Positions 42,281 to 51,599 of a stretch of 64,000 nucleotides of DNA are shown in pieces. The position numbers were made by a program, and so were the translations under genes. The notes beneath the pieces are model-generated. The model ran no database searches. It was given only the letters and a program-made list of their open reading frames with translations, and was not told where the DNA came from. This DNA comes from JBNRMW01 sp050309795 (GTDB taxonomy: Bacteria; Bacillota_I; Bacilli_A; Erysipelotrichales; Erysipelotrichaceae), in contig JBNRMW010000016.1 of assembly GCA_050309795.1 (NCBI GenBank), positions 226,839 through 290,838 of the forward strand, in the 5' to 3' direction. Position 1 is the first letter of the stretch. Each line of letters begins with the position of its first letter.

Positions 42281-43310
42281 GATTATCACCTATGATTATC
42301 ATAGCATCTCCGAAGGAAAAAAAACGATACGATTGGTCGATCGCTTGTTTGTACGCTTCAAAAATAAAATCTTTTGAACTAAAGGCACAAACCAACATCA
42401 ATAAGGTCGATTCCGGTAAATGAAAATTAGTAATTAAACCCGAAATCGCTTTAAATTCAAATCCCGGATAAATAAAGATGTCGGTCGAAGCATGCTCGGC
42501 TCTAAAACAGCCATAGCGTAACATTTGGGTTTCAAGAACCCGGGTCGTTGTCGTTCCGACTGATATAATCCGGCTCTTATTTTGAAACGCTTTATTTAAT
42601 TGCTGAGCTGCTTCTTCACTTAGTTCGTAATACTCCTGATGCATTTTATGATCGACAATATGATCAACTTTAACCGGTCGAAACGTTGATAAACCAACAT
42701 GGAGGGTGAGTTCCACAATCTCTACACCTAATGAACGGATTTCAGCTAAGAGTTCTGGTGTAAAATGTAATCCTGCGGTCGGGGCGGCGGCTGATCCCTT
42801 AATCTTGGCATAGACGGTTTGATAGCGTTTTTGGTCTTCCAAACTTTCCGTAATGTATGGGGGAAGTGGTAACTGTCCAATTTCATCAAGGATTTCATAG
42901 AGAATACCTTGGAAATGTAATTTAAAATAGCGAATGCCTTCCGGTTCAACTTTAATACATTCTGCCTTTAATTGACCTTTATCAAAAGAAATAACACTCC
43001 CCACTTTAACCACTTTCGCATTGCCCACAATGGTTTTAGCGATATGGTCCTTTATTTCTAAAATTAAGACTTCTACTTTAGCTCCTGTTTGTTCCTTAAT
43101 GCCAAACAACCGTGCTGGAATCACCTTGCTATTATTAATCACTAAAGTATCCCCCGGTTTTAATAATGTGGTGATATCGGTAAATGTTCCGTGTTGTATT
43201 TTTCCAGTGAACCGATCCAAGACTAAAAGCTTTGATTGTTGGCGATCAGCTAAGGGATGTTGGGCAATGAGCTCCTTTGGTAAATGATAGTTAAAATCTG
43301 CTGTTTTCAT
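42270..43310 (-). CDS. queA: tRNA preQ1(34) S-adenosylmethionine ribosyltransferase-isomerase
   Basis: 346 aa. Transfers and rearranges the ribose of SAM onto preQ1 in tRNA. Features: FNYHLPKELIAQHPLADRQQSKLLVLDR at the N-terminus, VINNSKVIPARLFG, AAPTAGLHFTPELLAEI, LHVGLSTFRPV, and FITNFHLPESTLLMLV. Length and motifs are standard. The start shares a base with the tgt stop (TAATG). Confidence 0.97.
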   Translation of the reverse strand: MKTADFNYHLPKELIAQHPLADRQQSKLLVLDRFTGKIQHGTFTDITTLLKPGDTLVINNSKVIPARLFGIKEQTGAKVEVLILEIKDHIAKTIVGNAKVVKVGSVISFDKGQLKAECIKVEPEGIRYFKLHFQGILYEILDEIGQLPLPPYITESLEDQKRYQTVYAKIKGSAAAPTAGLHFTPELLAEIRSLGVEIVELTLHVGLSTFRPVKVDHIVDHKMHQEYYELSEEAAQQLNKAFQNKSRIISVGTTTTRVLETQMLRYGCFRAEHASTDIFIYPGFEFKAISGLITNFHLPESTLLMLVCAFSSKDFIFEAYKQAIDQSYRFFSFGDAMIIIGDNHVD

Positions 43311-44455
43311 TAAAAACCCCGCGACGACGCATTGATGTTTAAGCGTTCATACAGTTCTTGTCGATAATCCAGCAATCGGTCTTGTTCAATTGCTTCTTGG
43401 ATTTCATGAGTCAATTTTATTAGAAAACGAACATTATGAATCGATAATAGTCTTAAACCCAATCCTTCGTTGGTGCGAATAAGATGTCTTAAATAGGCTC
43501 TGGTATGATTTTGACAACATTCACAATCACAACTTGGATCTACTGGGGAAAAATCCAGTTCATATTGTTTGTTTTTTAAATTAATCCGCCCCTGGGGGGT
43601 AATGGCAGAACCATGTCTGGCTAAACGCGTTGGTAGGACACAATCGAACATATCGACCCCCAGAATAACGGATTCCACAATATCATTAATCGCGCCGACG
43701 CCCATTAAATACCGCGGTTTTTCCCAAGGTAAATGTTGGGTACTTAAAGCCACCATTTTCTTAAACGTTGCCTTGTCTTCCCCTACCGAAGCCCCACCGA
43801 TACTATATCCATCAAAATCCATTTCAACTAATTTTTGAGCACTGAGTGCCCGCAAATCGGCATATTCTCCCCCTTGGACAATCCCAAAGAGCGCTTGATC
43901 GTGTGGGCGTTGGTGTGCTTGTTTTCCACGCCATGCCCAACGTAAGGTTCGTTCAACCGACTCTTTCATATACTCATGAGTACTTGGCCATGGGGGACAT
44001 TCATCAAAAGACATGATGATATCGGCACCTAATTTGTTTTGAATATCAATTGCTTTTTCTGGCGAGAGGAACATTTTACTGCCATTCAAGTGATTTCTAA
44101 AGGTCACGCCTTCTTCTTCAATCTGACGCATATGGCCTAAGGAAAATACTTGAAAGCCACCCGAATCGGTTAAAATTGGTCGGTTATGAACATTCATAAA
44201 TCCATGTAAGCCACCAGCTTTTTCAATGACCTCTTCCGTTGGTCGCAACCACAAATGATAGGTGTTTGCTAAAATAATGCCGGCCTCCACCGCATCTAAA
44301 TCGGCATTGTTGAGGTATTTTACCGTGGCGAGGGTACCCACCGGCATGAACATGGGGGTCTTCACCGTTCCATGTGGGGTATGTAACAGGGCTGTACGCG
44401 CTCCCGATTGATGACATGTATGTAATATTTCTAATTTAATTGGACTCTTTTCCAT
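43310..44455 (-). CDS. tgt: tRNA-guanine transglycosylase
   Basis: 381 aa TIM-barrel enzyme that swaps guanine 34 for preQ1 in tRNAs with GUN anticodons, which include the tRNA-His in this window. Catalytic Asp in TDSGGFQVFSL and nucleophile Asp in VDMFDCVLPTRLARHG; zinc site CDCECC with His (CCQNHTRAYLRHL). Divergent from ytqA, with its own extended -10 promoter. Head of tgt-queA-queH-membrane protein. Confidence 0.97.
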   Translation of the reverse strand: MEKSPIKLEILHTCHQSGARTALLHTPHGTVKTPMFMPVGTLATVKYLNNADLDAVEAGIILANTYHLWLRPTEEVIEKAGGLHGFMNVHNRPILTDSGGFQVFSLGHMRQIEEEGVTFRNHLNGSKMFLSPEKAIDIQNKLGADIIMSFDECPPWPSTHEYMKESVERTLRWAWRGKQAHQRPHDQALFGIVQGGEYADLRALSAQKLVEMDFDGYSIGGASVGEDKATFKKMVALSTQHLPWEKPRYLMGVGAINDIVESVILGVDMFDCVLPTRLARHGSAITPQGRINLKNKQYELDFSPVDPSCDCECCQNHTRAYLRHLIRTNEGLGLRLLSIHNVRFLIKLTHEIQEAIEQDRLLDYRQELYERLNINASSRGF

Positions 44456-44489
44456 GTTGTTTGTCTTCCTTATTCATTCATTCTTAAGT

Positions 44490-44498
44490 ATTATAGCA
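44490..44498 (-). promoter_or_regulatory. Extended -10 promoter of the tgt operon
   Basis: TGCTATAAT on the minus strand, about 35 bases before the tgt ATG. Confidence 0.6.
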
Positions 44499-44507
44499 CA
44501 GCTTGAC

Positions 44508-44536
44508 TTGCTGAAAAATCGGTTAAGCTCTATACT
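44508..44536 (+). promoter_or_regulatory. Possible promoter of ytqA
   Basis: -35 TTGCTG (44508-44513) and -10 TATACT (44531-44536), spacing 17, but the -10 lies only 7 bases before the ATG at 44544. If used, the message would be nearly leaderless. Confidence 0.35.
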
Positions 44537-44543
44537 AAGAGAT

Positions 44544-45497
44544 ATGAGTTCTCCATTTAAATATTCAAATACCAATAAGCGGTATCATACGTATTCGTAC
44601 CATTTAAAACAGAAATATCAACAAAAGGTTTTTCGAATTCCAATCGATGCTGGATTTACTTGTCCGAATCGGGATGGAACTTGTGGCTACGGTGGCTGTT
44701 CTTTTTGTTCTTCACGTGGCTCTGGAGATGCCATCATTGGTCAAAACATCGCGGAGCAGATTGATGCCGGCTTTAAAATGATGCGTCGTAAATGGCCGGA
44801 TGGTTTAGCGATTGCTTATTTCCAAGCCTATACCAATACTCATGCGTCCATAGAACAGTTGAAACAATTGTATGAACCCTTTTTTGATGATGAGCGATTT
44901 GTCGAAATTATTATTGCGACAAGAAGCGATAGCTTAGACCCAGAGAAAATCAACTTCTTTTCTGAAATGGCTAAAAAGAAGCCTCTTTGGATTGAGCTGG
45001 GCTTGCAGTCTATTCACGAAACAACCTCTCAGTATATTCGGCGTGGACATGACTTAGAAAATTTCACGAATTGTGTACATCTATTGGCTCAAACCGATAT
45101 CAAAATAGGTGTGCACATCATTAATGGCCTCCCCTATGAAACTTTGGAAATGATGCTGGAAACTGCCAAATTTGTAGCTGCTCTACCAATTGACGGCTTA
45201 AAGATCCATATGTTCCATGTCTTGAAGAATACGCTTGAAGCCCATCGTTATCAACAACAAGCTTATCCGCTTCTATCAAGAGAAGAATATGTTCACATCA
45301 CCTGTGAACAATTAAAATATTTACCACCAGAATTAATTATTCTACGCATCACCGGAGACGGATTGTCTTCCGAGTTAATAGCTCCGCTATGGACCCTAAA
45401 GAAAGTACAGGTAACTAATGAAATTGATAAAAAACTGGCGCGCGAGGACGCATACCAAGGACAGCTCTACCGAAAACACCAATCAACGCATCCATAA
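44544..45497 (+). CDS. Radical SAM protein, YtqA family
   Basis: 317 aa. Radical SAM cluster CPNRDGTCGYGGCSFC (Cys-x7-Cys-x5-Cys-x2-Cys with the three-Cys set typical of the YhcC/YtqA family), followed by AYFQAYTNTHA, LWIELGLQSIH and HIINGLPYETLEMML. The start MSSPFKYSNTNKRYHTYS matches the family; earlier in-frame codons overlap the promoters and the tgt region. In Bacillus, ytqA pairs with ytqB; recent work links these two genes to completing mnm5-type wobble uridines in tRNA, which I recall with moderate confidence. Overlaps the methyltransferase gene by 80 bases. Confidence 0.88.
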   Translation: MSSPFKYSNTNKRYHTYSYHLKQKYQQKVFRIPIDAGFTCPNRDGTCGYGGCSFCSSRGSGDAIIGQNIAEQIDAGFKMMRRKWPDGLAIAYFQAYTNTHASIEQLKQLYEPFFDDERFVEIIIATRSDSLDPEKINFFSEMAKKKPLWIELGLQSIHETTSQYIRRGHDLENFTNCVHLLAQTDIKIGVHIINGLPYETLEMMLETAKFVAALPIDGLKIHMFHVLKNTLEAHRYQQQAYPLLSREEYVHITCEQLKYLPPELIILRITGDGLSSELIAPLWTLKKVQVTNEIDKKLAREDAYQGQLYRKHQSTHP

Positions 45498-46008
45498 ATG
45501 GTTGGACCAACACGCTCAACCCGATTGGATTAGTGTGGATCTCACCGCTGGCAACGGCCACGATACTTTAAAATTAGCCCAATTAACAAAAAAAGTAATT
45601 GCGGTGGATATTCAACCGAAGGCAATCGAAGCAACCCAAGCAAAAACCAAAAACTTTGAGCATGTCCATCTTTATCAAATGGATCATGTGAATATTAACG
45701 AGGTAGTCAATGACTGGGTTCATCTCATCATTATGAATTGCGGCTATTTACCTAATCATGACAAATCGATTAAAACCACAGCTGAAACGACTTTAATGGC
45801 GTTAACTAAGGTTGAACGCCATTTGAGAATTGGTGGTTATTTCATCATTACTTGTTATCCCGGTCATCGCGGAGGCAAAAAGGAACTTGAAACTGTTCAA
45901 TTATGGCTCGGGCATCACCCTAATTATGAAATCACGATCTTTGACTATCCAAAACCAAATACGCCCATTACTTTTATTGCCAGGAAGTTGACGATGGATT
46001 CTAGATAA
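45418..46008 (+). CDS. SAM-dependent methyltransferase, YtqB/MnmM family
   Basis: 196 aa class I methyltransferase: VDLTAGNGHDTLKLAQL (SAM loop), VIAVDIQPKAIEATQ, IMNCGYLPNHDKSIKTTAETTLMAL, and GGYFIITCYPGHRGGKKELETVQ. The NCGYLPxxDK and PGHxGGxxE motifs mark the YtqB (PF06962) family; YtqB is MnmM, which methylates 5-aminomethyl-2-thiouridine in tRNA. The first ATG gives an unusually long 80-base overlap with ytqA and about 15 extra residues compared with Bacillus YtqB, so a later start is possible but no good ATG/ribosome site is seen. Confidence 0.9.
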   Translation: MKLIKNWRARTHTKDSSTENTNQRIHKWLDQHAQPDWISVDLTAGNGHDTLKLAQLTKKVIAVDIQPKAIEATQAKTKNFEHVHLYQMDHVNINEVVNDWVHLIIMNCGYLPNHDKSIKTTAETTLMALTKVERHLRIGGYFIITCYPGHRGGKKELETVQLWLGHHPNYEITIFDYPKPNTPITFIARKLTMDSR

Positions 46009-46044
46009 AAAACGATTGATGAAAAGTTTATGCTGAGATCCTGC

Positions 46045-46096
46045 AAAAAAAAAGAGAGCTACTAACAACCGATTTACGTTAGAGCTCTTTTTTCTT
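46045..46096. terminator. Bidirectional terminator between ytqB and fthC
   Basis: GAGAGCTACTAAC (46054-46066) pairs with GTTAGAGCTCT (46078-46088) with one bulge; runs of A on the left and T on the right give T tracts in both directions. The rest of the 191-base gap (46097-46199) holds nothing I can identify. Confidence 0.8.
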
Positions 46097-46199
46097 TAAA
46101 TTACTACAAGGAAGGAAGGTAGATAACTATTACAATATTTCTATTGCACTTAGATAATACCTTTTTCATGTGTAGGTTATGTGATGTGTTTATGTGAAA

Positions 46200-46721
46200 T
46201 TATGTGATACTATAAATCTTCTCTTCCGTGATGATTCTATCTAGTGGTACGTCCCAATGATCTTCAATAAAATTCAGTCGATCAGATTCAAAAGCTAAGC
46301 CAAATTTTGTTCCTGGGTAATGTTTTAGGAAGCGATCATAATATCCACCACCAAAACCTAAGCGATAATTCTGAGTATTAAAACCAATCATCGGAACAAT
46401 TAAAACCTCGGGCAAGACGGCTTGAGATAAAACCGGCTCATTCATCCCAAATGGATGTTTTTCAATGCCTAGATGTAATGCATGAAATTCCATATCGGTT
46501 CCAACAATTCGTGGAGCGGATAGGTGTCGATTTACAAAGTACTTTTGTATTGGTTTGGTGTTAATCTCAAAATCCATCGACAGGTACATGCCAATACTTT
46601 GAAAAGGATCAAGTAAATCGAAAACCTGGGAAAAAATAGCTTGTTCCCAGGACTCTTTTAGTGAGCGGGACAACTCTTTTCGAGATGCAATCCGTTGAGC
46701 ACGTAGCGTCTTCTTAACCAA
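46200..46721 (-). CDS. 5-formyltetrahydrofolate cyclo-ligase
   Basis: 173 aa. Converts 5-formyl-THF to 5,10-methenyl-THF with ATP. N-terminal basic helix (KKTLRAQRIASRKELS), IGMYLSMDFEINTKPI, LPEVLIVPMIGFN and the phosphate loop RLGFGGGYYDRFLKHYPGTKFGLAFE are diagnostic. No ATG is available near the expected N-terminus; a TTG at 46721 with GGAAGG upstream, overlapping the sufB end by 8 bases, is the best start. Why it ends the suf operon is not clear. Confidence 0.9.
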   Translation of the reverse strand: MVKKTLRAQRIASRKELSRSLKESWEQAIFSQVFDLLDPFQSIGMYLSMDFEINTKPIQKYFVNRHLSAPRIVGTDMEFHALHLGIEKHPFGMNEPVLSQAVLPEVLIVPMIGFNTQNYRLGFGGGYYDRFLKHYPGTKFGLAFESDRLNFIEDHWDVPLDRIITEEKIYSIT

Positions 46722-48141
46722 CGGAACCTTCCATATCCAACTTCAGCAATTGGTTTAATTCAACCGCATATTCCATCGGTAATTCACGCGTAAAAGGCTC
46801 CAGAAAGCCCATAATAATTGTCTCAGCGGCTTGTTCCTCGGTTAAACCACGAGACATCAAGTAAAATATTTCGTCCTCAGATATTCTTGAAACCGCAGCT
46901 TCGTGTTCGATGATCGATTGATTATTCGCTACGACATTCACGGGTTTGGTATCCGAACGAGAAATCTCATCGAGTAAGAGCGTATCACATTCTATTTTAG
47001 ATATGGCACCCGTCGCTTGTTGGCTATGGGAGACAAGCCCACGATAATTTACCTCACCGCCATTACGAGCAACAGACTTGGAAATAATGGTTGATTTTGT
47101 ATTTGGTGCCGCATGAATCATTTTGGCTCCAGCATCCAAAATTTGGTTACGGCCAGCGACCGCAATGGAAATGGTTAAGCCCCGAGCGCCTTGTCCCGCT
47201 AAGACGCAGGTTGGATACTTCATGGTTTTAGAAGATCCAATGTTCCCATCAATCCATTCCATTTGTCCAAGTTCAAACACTTTGGCACGTTTCGTTACGA
47301 GGTTTAAAACATTATTGGACCAGTTTTGAATCGTTGAGTATCGGCATTTCGCATCTTTATGAACAATAATTTCCACCACCGCTGCATGGAGGCTTTCTTT
47401 GGACCAAAGCGGTGCCGTACAACCCTCGACATAGTGCACATCTGCGCCTTCATCCACAATAATTAACGTCCGTTCAAATTGACCCATGGACTGTGAGTTA
47501 ATTCTAAAATATGATTGTAAAGGTTTTTCTAAGGTCACCCCTTTTGGGACATAAATAAAACTACCGCCTGACCAGACCGCGGTATTGAGTGCCGCAAACT
47601 TATTGTCTTGATGGGGAACAATCGTACCAAAGTACTTTTTAAAGAGTTCTGGATGTTCTTTTAAGGCCGTATCCGTGTCTAAAAAGATAATCCCTTTTTC
47701 TTCAACTTCTTTTAACATCGAATGATACACCATCTCCGAGTCGTATTGAGTCGCCACGCCGGATAAATATTTTGCTTCAGCTTCGGGTATCCCCAATTTC
47801 TTAAAGGTTTCACGTATTTCTTCCGGAACTTCTTCCCAATCATATTGCATTTGATCACTTGAACGAGAATAGTAAATAAAATCATTAAAGTCGATGTCTG
47901 ATAAATCTACACCCCAGGTTGGCATTGGTTTTTCATAAAAGGTATCCAAGGCATCTAAGCGTAGCTGCAACATCCATTCTGGTTCCTGTTTTATTTCAGA
48001 TATTTTACGGACGACCTCGTGACTTAAGCCCTTACCGGTGCTAAAGACCACTTGTGCTTGGTCATGAAATCCGAATTGATAATCCGTATCGGGAAGATAT
48101 TCTTCCTTTTCCTTCATTAGTTGTTTGATATCATCAGTCAT
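46714..48141 (-). CDS. sufB: Fe-S cluster assembly scaffold SufB
   Basis: 475 aa core scaffold of the SUF system, forming SufBC2D where clusters are built. Conserved C-terminal beta-helix: EGCTAPLWSKESLHAAVVEI (cluster-ligand Cys region), KRAKVFELGQMEWIDGNIGSSKTMKYP, NYRGLVSHSQQATGAISKIECDTLLLDE, and HEAAVSRISEDEIFYLMSRGL. ATG 48141 overlaps the sufU stop by 8 bases; the GTG four codons earlier is a less likely start. Last of sufCDSUB. Confidence 0.97.
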   Translation of the reverse strand: MTDDIKQLMKEKEEYLPDTDYQFGFHDQAQVVFSTGKGLSHEVVRKISEIKQEPEWMLQLRLDALDTFYEKPMPTWGVDLSDIDFNDFIYYSRSSDQMQYDWEEVPEEIRETFKKLGIPEAEAKYLSGVATQYDSEMVYHSMLKEVEEKGIIFLDTDTALKEHPELFKKYFGTIVPHQDNKFAALNTAVWSGGSFIYVPKGVTLEKPLQSYFRINSQSMGQFERTLIIVDEGADVHYVEGCTAPLWSKESLHAAVVEIIVHKDAKCRYSTIQNWSNNVLNLVTKRAKVFELGQMEWIDGNIGSSKTMKYPTCVLAGQGARGLTISIAVAGRNQILDAGAKMIHAAPNTKSTIISKSVARNGGEVNYRGLVSHSQQATGAISKIECDTLLLDEISRSDTKPVNVVANNQSIIEHEAAVSRISEDEIFYLMSRGLTEEQAAETIIMGFLEPFTRELPMEYAVELNQLLKLDMEGSVG

Positions 48142-48589
48142 GTTTTTCTTCACTTTCTATTATTAATTCCTTAATGGCATTCCACCCAATGGTGGCACAA
48201 CCGATTCGATTGGCCTGTTTTCCAACGTTTTTAAAAGCCACAGCTTCGACCAAAAGGTCTTCGTTATACGGTTCTAAATCGATCATCTTTTGATATTCAC
48301 GAATGATTTCTTGAGCTTGTTCAAGGGTTTTACCTTTTAATAACTCCGTCATCATCGACGTCGAAGCCGTAGATATGGTACAAGCAATGCCATCAAAGCG
48401 AACATCTATGATTTGTCCATCATCAATTTTAGCAAAAACCGTAATGTCGTCGATACAGGAATCCATCGCCATATGTTTTTGTGAATAATCATCGGCTTCT
48501 GGTTGTTTCTTATTATGAGGATGTTGATAATGATCCATAATCAGCTCTCTTAAGAACATTGGATCTTCTAAATATTTCTTATAATCCAT
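48134..48589 (-). CDS. sufU: Zinc-dependent sulfurtransferase SufU
   Basis: 151 aa. Accepts sulfur from SufS. The three zinc/sulfur Cys are present (Cys45 in MDSCIDD, Cys70 in GIACTISTAS, Cys131 in NRIGCATIGW) as in Bacillus SufU, with the insertion between the second and third Cys that separates SufU from IscU (about residues 85-115). Bacillus-type suf operon order. Ends in TGA within the sufB start. Confidence 0.96.
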   Translation of the reverse strand: MDYKKYLEDPMFLRELIMDHYQHPHNKKQPEADDYSQKHMAMDSCIDDITVFAKIDDGQIIDVRFDGIACTISTASTSMMTELLKGKTLEQAQEIIREYQKMIDLEPYNEDLLVEAVAFKNVGKQANRIGCATIGWNAIKELIIESEEKHD

Positions 48590-48601
48590 ATTTACTTCCT
48601 C

Positions 48602-49828
48602 CTATAAATATAATTCAATCGTTTTTTCCAAAGTAATGTCGGATAAAACGTTGATGAATTGGTCAATCTCTTCAAAAGTATTGTAAAAATACAAACTAGC
48701 CCGGACCGATTGGGCCGCACCCACAATTTCAGGTAATAATTTTGCACAGTGGGTTCCTGACCGAACAGCAATGCCATAATGGGATAAATAAGACGCAACG
48801 TCTTGCGCGAAAATTCCCTCGATATTGAAGGAAATAATAGCGACATCGGGATCTGAATTAATAATCTCGATCTTTTCCACTGCCTTCATTTTATCGTATA
48901 AATACGTTTTCAATTCGATTTCACGTTGATGGATGCGGTCCATTCCAATCGTGGACAAATACTTAATAGCCTCACCAAAGCCTAAAACCCCTTCAATATT
49001 GCGGGTTCCTGGTTCAAATCGATCGGGAATCTTGGCAAAGGTCACTGTGCCATCTTTGTAAAAGCGCGAGTTTGCCCCGCCACCCATCAGAATCGGCGAT
49101 AATTTTTCAAGTTGTTGGTACTTTCCATAGAGAACGCCAACCCCATTTGGACCACACATCTTGTGGGCTGAAAATGCATAGAAATCGCACCCTAGATTCT
49201 GCATATCAATTTCAAAATGAGGGGCAGCTTGAGCCCCGTCGACTAAAACCAGAGCACCAACTTCATGGGCACGTTGAACAATAGCTTTAATTGGATTTAC
49301 ATATCCTAAAACATTCGAGACATGGTTGATGGCGACAAACTTGGTATTTTCAGTAATAACTTCCTCCATTTTTTCGACAAGAATTCGCCCTTTCTCATCC
49401 GTTTCTAAATAGGCTAATTCACAGCCCACTTGTTGAACTAAATGAAAAACAGGCAAAATATTCGATGAATGCTCAGACATCACGGTCACCACACGGTCTT
49501 GAGAAGTAAGCCTTGACTCTAGTCCTAGAGCAACGATATTACAACCTTCCGTCGTTCCTGAGGTAAAAATAATCTCTTCTGCACGGGCGTTCACAAAGTT
49601 AGCTACTACTTTTCTAACATGATCAAAACGTGCAGAGACAACGCCGCTTAACTCATAATCTCCCCGGTGCACATTCACATTTTCTGAAGCATAATATTGC
49701 ACCACACGATCGATCACAACTTGTGGTTTGAGCGTGGTTGCCCCATTATCAAAATAGATTAACGGGTGCTGTGCCATGGAAGCCTTAAGCATCGGGAAAT
49801 CTGTACGTATCGATTCCCAACTACGCAT
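48602..49828 (-). CDS. sufS: Cysteine desulfurase SufS
   Basis: 408 aa PLP-dependent enzyme supplying sulfur from cysteine for cluster assembly. Features: YFDNGATTLKPQVVIDRV, FTSGTTEGCNIVALGL, DGAQAAPHFEIDMQNLGCDFYAFSAHKMCGPNGVGVLYG (PLP Lys in SAHK), and IAVRSGTHCAKLLPE carrying the active Cys on a short loop (group II). Overlaps the sufD end by 8 bases and precedes sufU by 12 bases. Confidence 0.97.
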   Translation of the reverse strand: MRSWESIRTDFPMLKASMAQHPLIYFDNGATTLKPQVVIDRVVQYYASENVNVHRGDYELSGVVSARFDHVRKVVANFVNARAEEIIFTSGTTEGCNIVALGLESRLTSQDRVVTVMSEHSSNILPVFHLVQQVGCELAYLETDEKGRILVEKMEEVITENTKFVAINHVSNVLGYVNPIKAIVQRAHEVGALVLVDGAQAAPHFEIDMQNLGCDFYAFSAHKMCGPNGVGVLYGKYQQLEKLSPILMGGGANSRFYKDGTVTFAKIPDRFEPGTRNIEGVLGFGEAIKYLSTIGMDRIHQREIELKTYLYDKMKAVEKIEIINSDPDVAIISFNIEGIFAQDVASYLSHYGIAVRSGTHCAKLLPEIVGAAQSVRASLYFYNTFEEIDQFINVLSDITLEKTIELYL

Positions 49829-50642
49829 GCGCTAAAACCTTTTCTTCAAATAATACACGTAACGATTCAAATAACGCTTCGTCTTTAACAATTTCTAACA
49901 CCGGCATGATATAGCCTAAACTAAGTAATCGAATAGCTTCTGAATACGGTAATCCCCGTGATTGCATATAATAAATCTCGTTAGGATCTGGTTGACCCAC
50001 CGTCGCTGCATGAGAAGCTTTGACATCGTTTTCATCAATGATTAATTGGGGAAAGACTCGAGCTCGTGGTTTTTCGTTCATATTCATTATCCGATTTTGT
50101 TGGTGGGTTTCGGAGCGTTTCATCCCCTTCAAGATATGCGATTTCACATCCAGTAAAAATTGAGCATTCTCATAAACCATGCCATAGTTTTGAACAAAAG
50201 CATATGTATTTTGAGCATGATGAACCACATGTTGTTGCCATTCAATGATGGCTGTCGCAATACTTGCGCTCTTAAATTCCAAATTAGCGCCAGCACCAAT
50301 CAAATGAACTTCGGTTTGGCGTTTAACTTGGTGTTGACTTACTTCAGCTATATAGTACTTTAATTCAGCTCCCGCTTGAAGTTCAATATTCTCGACAACT
50401 AAAGACTCGCCCGCTTCGTCATAAATCCACAAAAGTGAATAATTAGAATACGGTTGGGCTATGAAATTGACGTTTAAATTCTCATGACCTTTAACAAAAA
50501 TAATCAATTTCCCCGACGTATTTTCAGTTGCGTAGAGCGTTAACTCTGGCGTCTGATTGGAATCAAAAACAACGACTGGAGCTGAAACTTCGTTTAAATA
50601 AACCTCTTTAGAAGTTAATAAGACCGGATTCAGATTACTCAT
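49821..50642 (-). CDS. sufD: Short SufD, Fe-S assembly scaffold partner
   Basis: 273 aa from ATG 50642, compared with about 430 for Bacillus SufD. It keeps the C-terminal beta-helix core and the SufB-like ending (ARVFPQLIIDENDVKASHAATVGQPDPNEIYYMQSRGLPYSEAIRLLSLGYIMPVLEIV) with the family His in KASHAATVG, but the N-terminal helical part is missing. The start overlaps the sufC end by 8 bases; in-frame codons further upstream are inside sufC. Complete for the interaction with SufB and SufC, so probably functional. Confidence 0.9.
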   Translation of the reverse strand: MSNLNPVLLTSKEVYLNEVSAPVVVFDSNQTPELTLYATENTSGKLIIFVKGHENLNVNFIAQPYSNYSLLWIYDEAGESLVVENIELQAGAELKYYIAEVSQHQVKRQTEVHLIGAGANLEFKSASIATAIIEWQQHVVHHAQNTYAFVQNYGMVYENAQFLLDVKSHILKGMKRSETHQQNRIMNMNEKPRARVFPQLIIDENDVKASHAATVGQPDPNEIYYMQSRGLPYSEAIRLLSLGYIMPVLEIVKDEALFESLRVLFEEKVLAHA

Positions 50643-51462
50643 TGCGAGCATCCTTTTCTCGAGGAATATAGGATTCAGAAGCAAGCACTGGTCGTTCATG
50701 TTGGTCCTGTTTGGTGATATCAATTCCGAGTTCATCTTTAATCCATTCGTAACCAAGTTTATCAACTTTATTGACTAACGATCCATCGCTCGAGATGACA
50801 ATGCGTCCATCAATCATAATATGAGTATGCGTTGGTTTGAGTAATTTAAAGAAGCGGTCATAGTGCGAAACGACCACTAAACCGTTTTGACGATTAGTAA
50901 AGCTTTCATTTAAAACATCCGCAACAATCCGCAGTGCATCGACATCAAGTCCGGAGTCAATCTCATCCAATAAGGCGAATTTCGGTTCGAGTAATAACAT
51001 TTGTAGAATTTCATTGCGTTTCTTTTCCCCGCCAGAAAATCCTACATTTAAAAACCGGTGGGCTAAATCGGAAGTCATATCCAATTTGTTGATAGCCCCT
51101 TCCATCTTTTTAACAAATTCAAACAAACCGATGGGTTGGTCACGGCGAGCATTGATGGCCGCCTTCATAAAATCGGAATTAGTGACACCATCAATGGCTT
51201 GAGGATATTGCATCCCTAAGAAAAGACCTGCTTGAGAACGCTCATCGACTTCCATATCTAATACGTTTTTTCCGTCTAGCTCAATGGTCCCTTCGGTAAT
51301 TTCATAGGTTGGGTGACCCATGATTGCCATTAGTAAGGTCGATTTACCATTTCCATTTGGTCCCATAATCGCATGAATTTGTCCCTCTTCGACAGATAAG
51401 TCCACACCTTTTAATATTTCTTTGCCATCAATGGCAACATGTAAATTTTTGATAGTTAACAT
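50635..51462 (-). CDS. sufC: Fe-S assembly ATPase SufC
   Basis: 275 aa ABC-type ATPase that drives SufBCD. Walker A GPNGNGKSTLLMAIMGHPTYEI, signature FSGGEKKRNEILQMLLLEP, Walker B KFALLDEIDSGLDVDALRIVADVL and the H-loop VVSHYDRFFKLL. A C-terminal tail (IDITKQDQHERPVLASESYIPREKDARNE) is some 20 residues longer than usual. First gene of sufCDSUB-fthC, with an extended -10 promoter about 45 bases upstream. Confidence 0.97.
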   Translation of the reverse strand: MLTIKNLHVAIDGKEILKGVDLSVEEGQIHAIMGPNGNGKSTLLMAIMGHPTYEITEGTIELDGKNVLDMEVDERSQAGLFLGMQYPQAIDGVTNSDFMKAAINARRDQPIGLFEFVKKMEGAINKLDMTSDLAHRFLNVGFSGGEKKRNEILQMLLLEPKFALLDEIDSGLDVDALRIVADVLNESFTNRQNGLVVVSHYDRFFKLLKPTHTHIMIDGRIVISSDGSLVNKVDKLGYEWIKDELGIDITKQDQHERPVLASESYIPREKDARNE

Positions 51463-51504
51463 TTAGCTTAAACCAGCCTTTCTAAGTTTCCATTAACGCC
51501 AACT

Positions 51505-51513
51505 ATTATAGCA
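51505..51513 (-). promoter_or_regulatory. Extended -10 promoter of the suf operon
   Basis: TGCTATAAT on the minus strand, 43 bases before the sufC ATG. No consensus -35. Confidence 0.6.
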
Positions 51514-51599
51514 TAGGTCGACGTTTAATACGTGTTGGACGATTGTTTTTAAGATTCCTTTCAGCTACCTGTGCTTAAATGGTAGAAGTCATTTTTATT

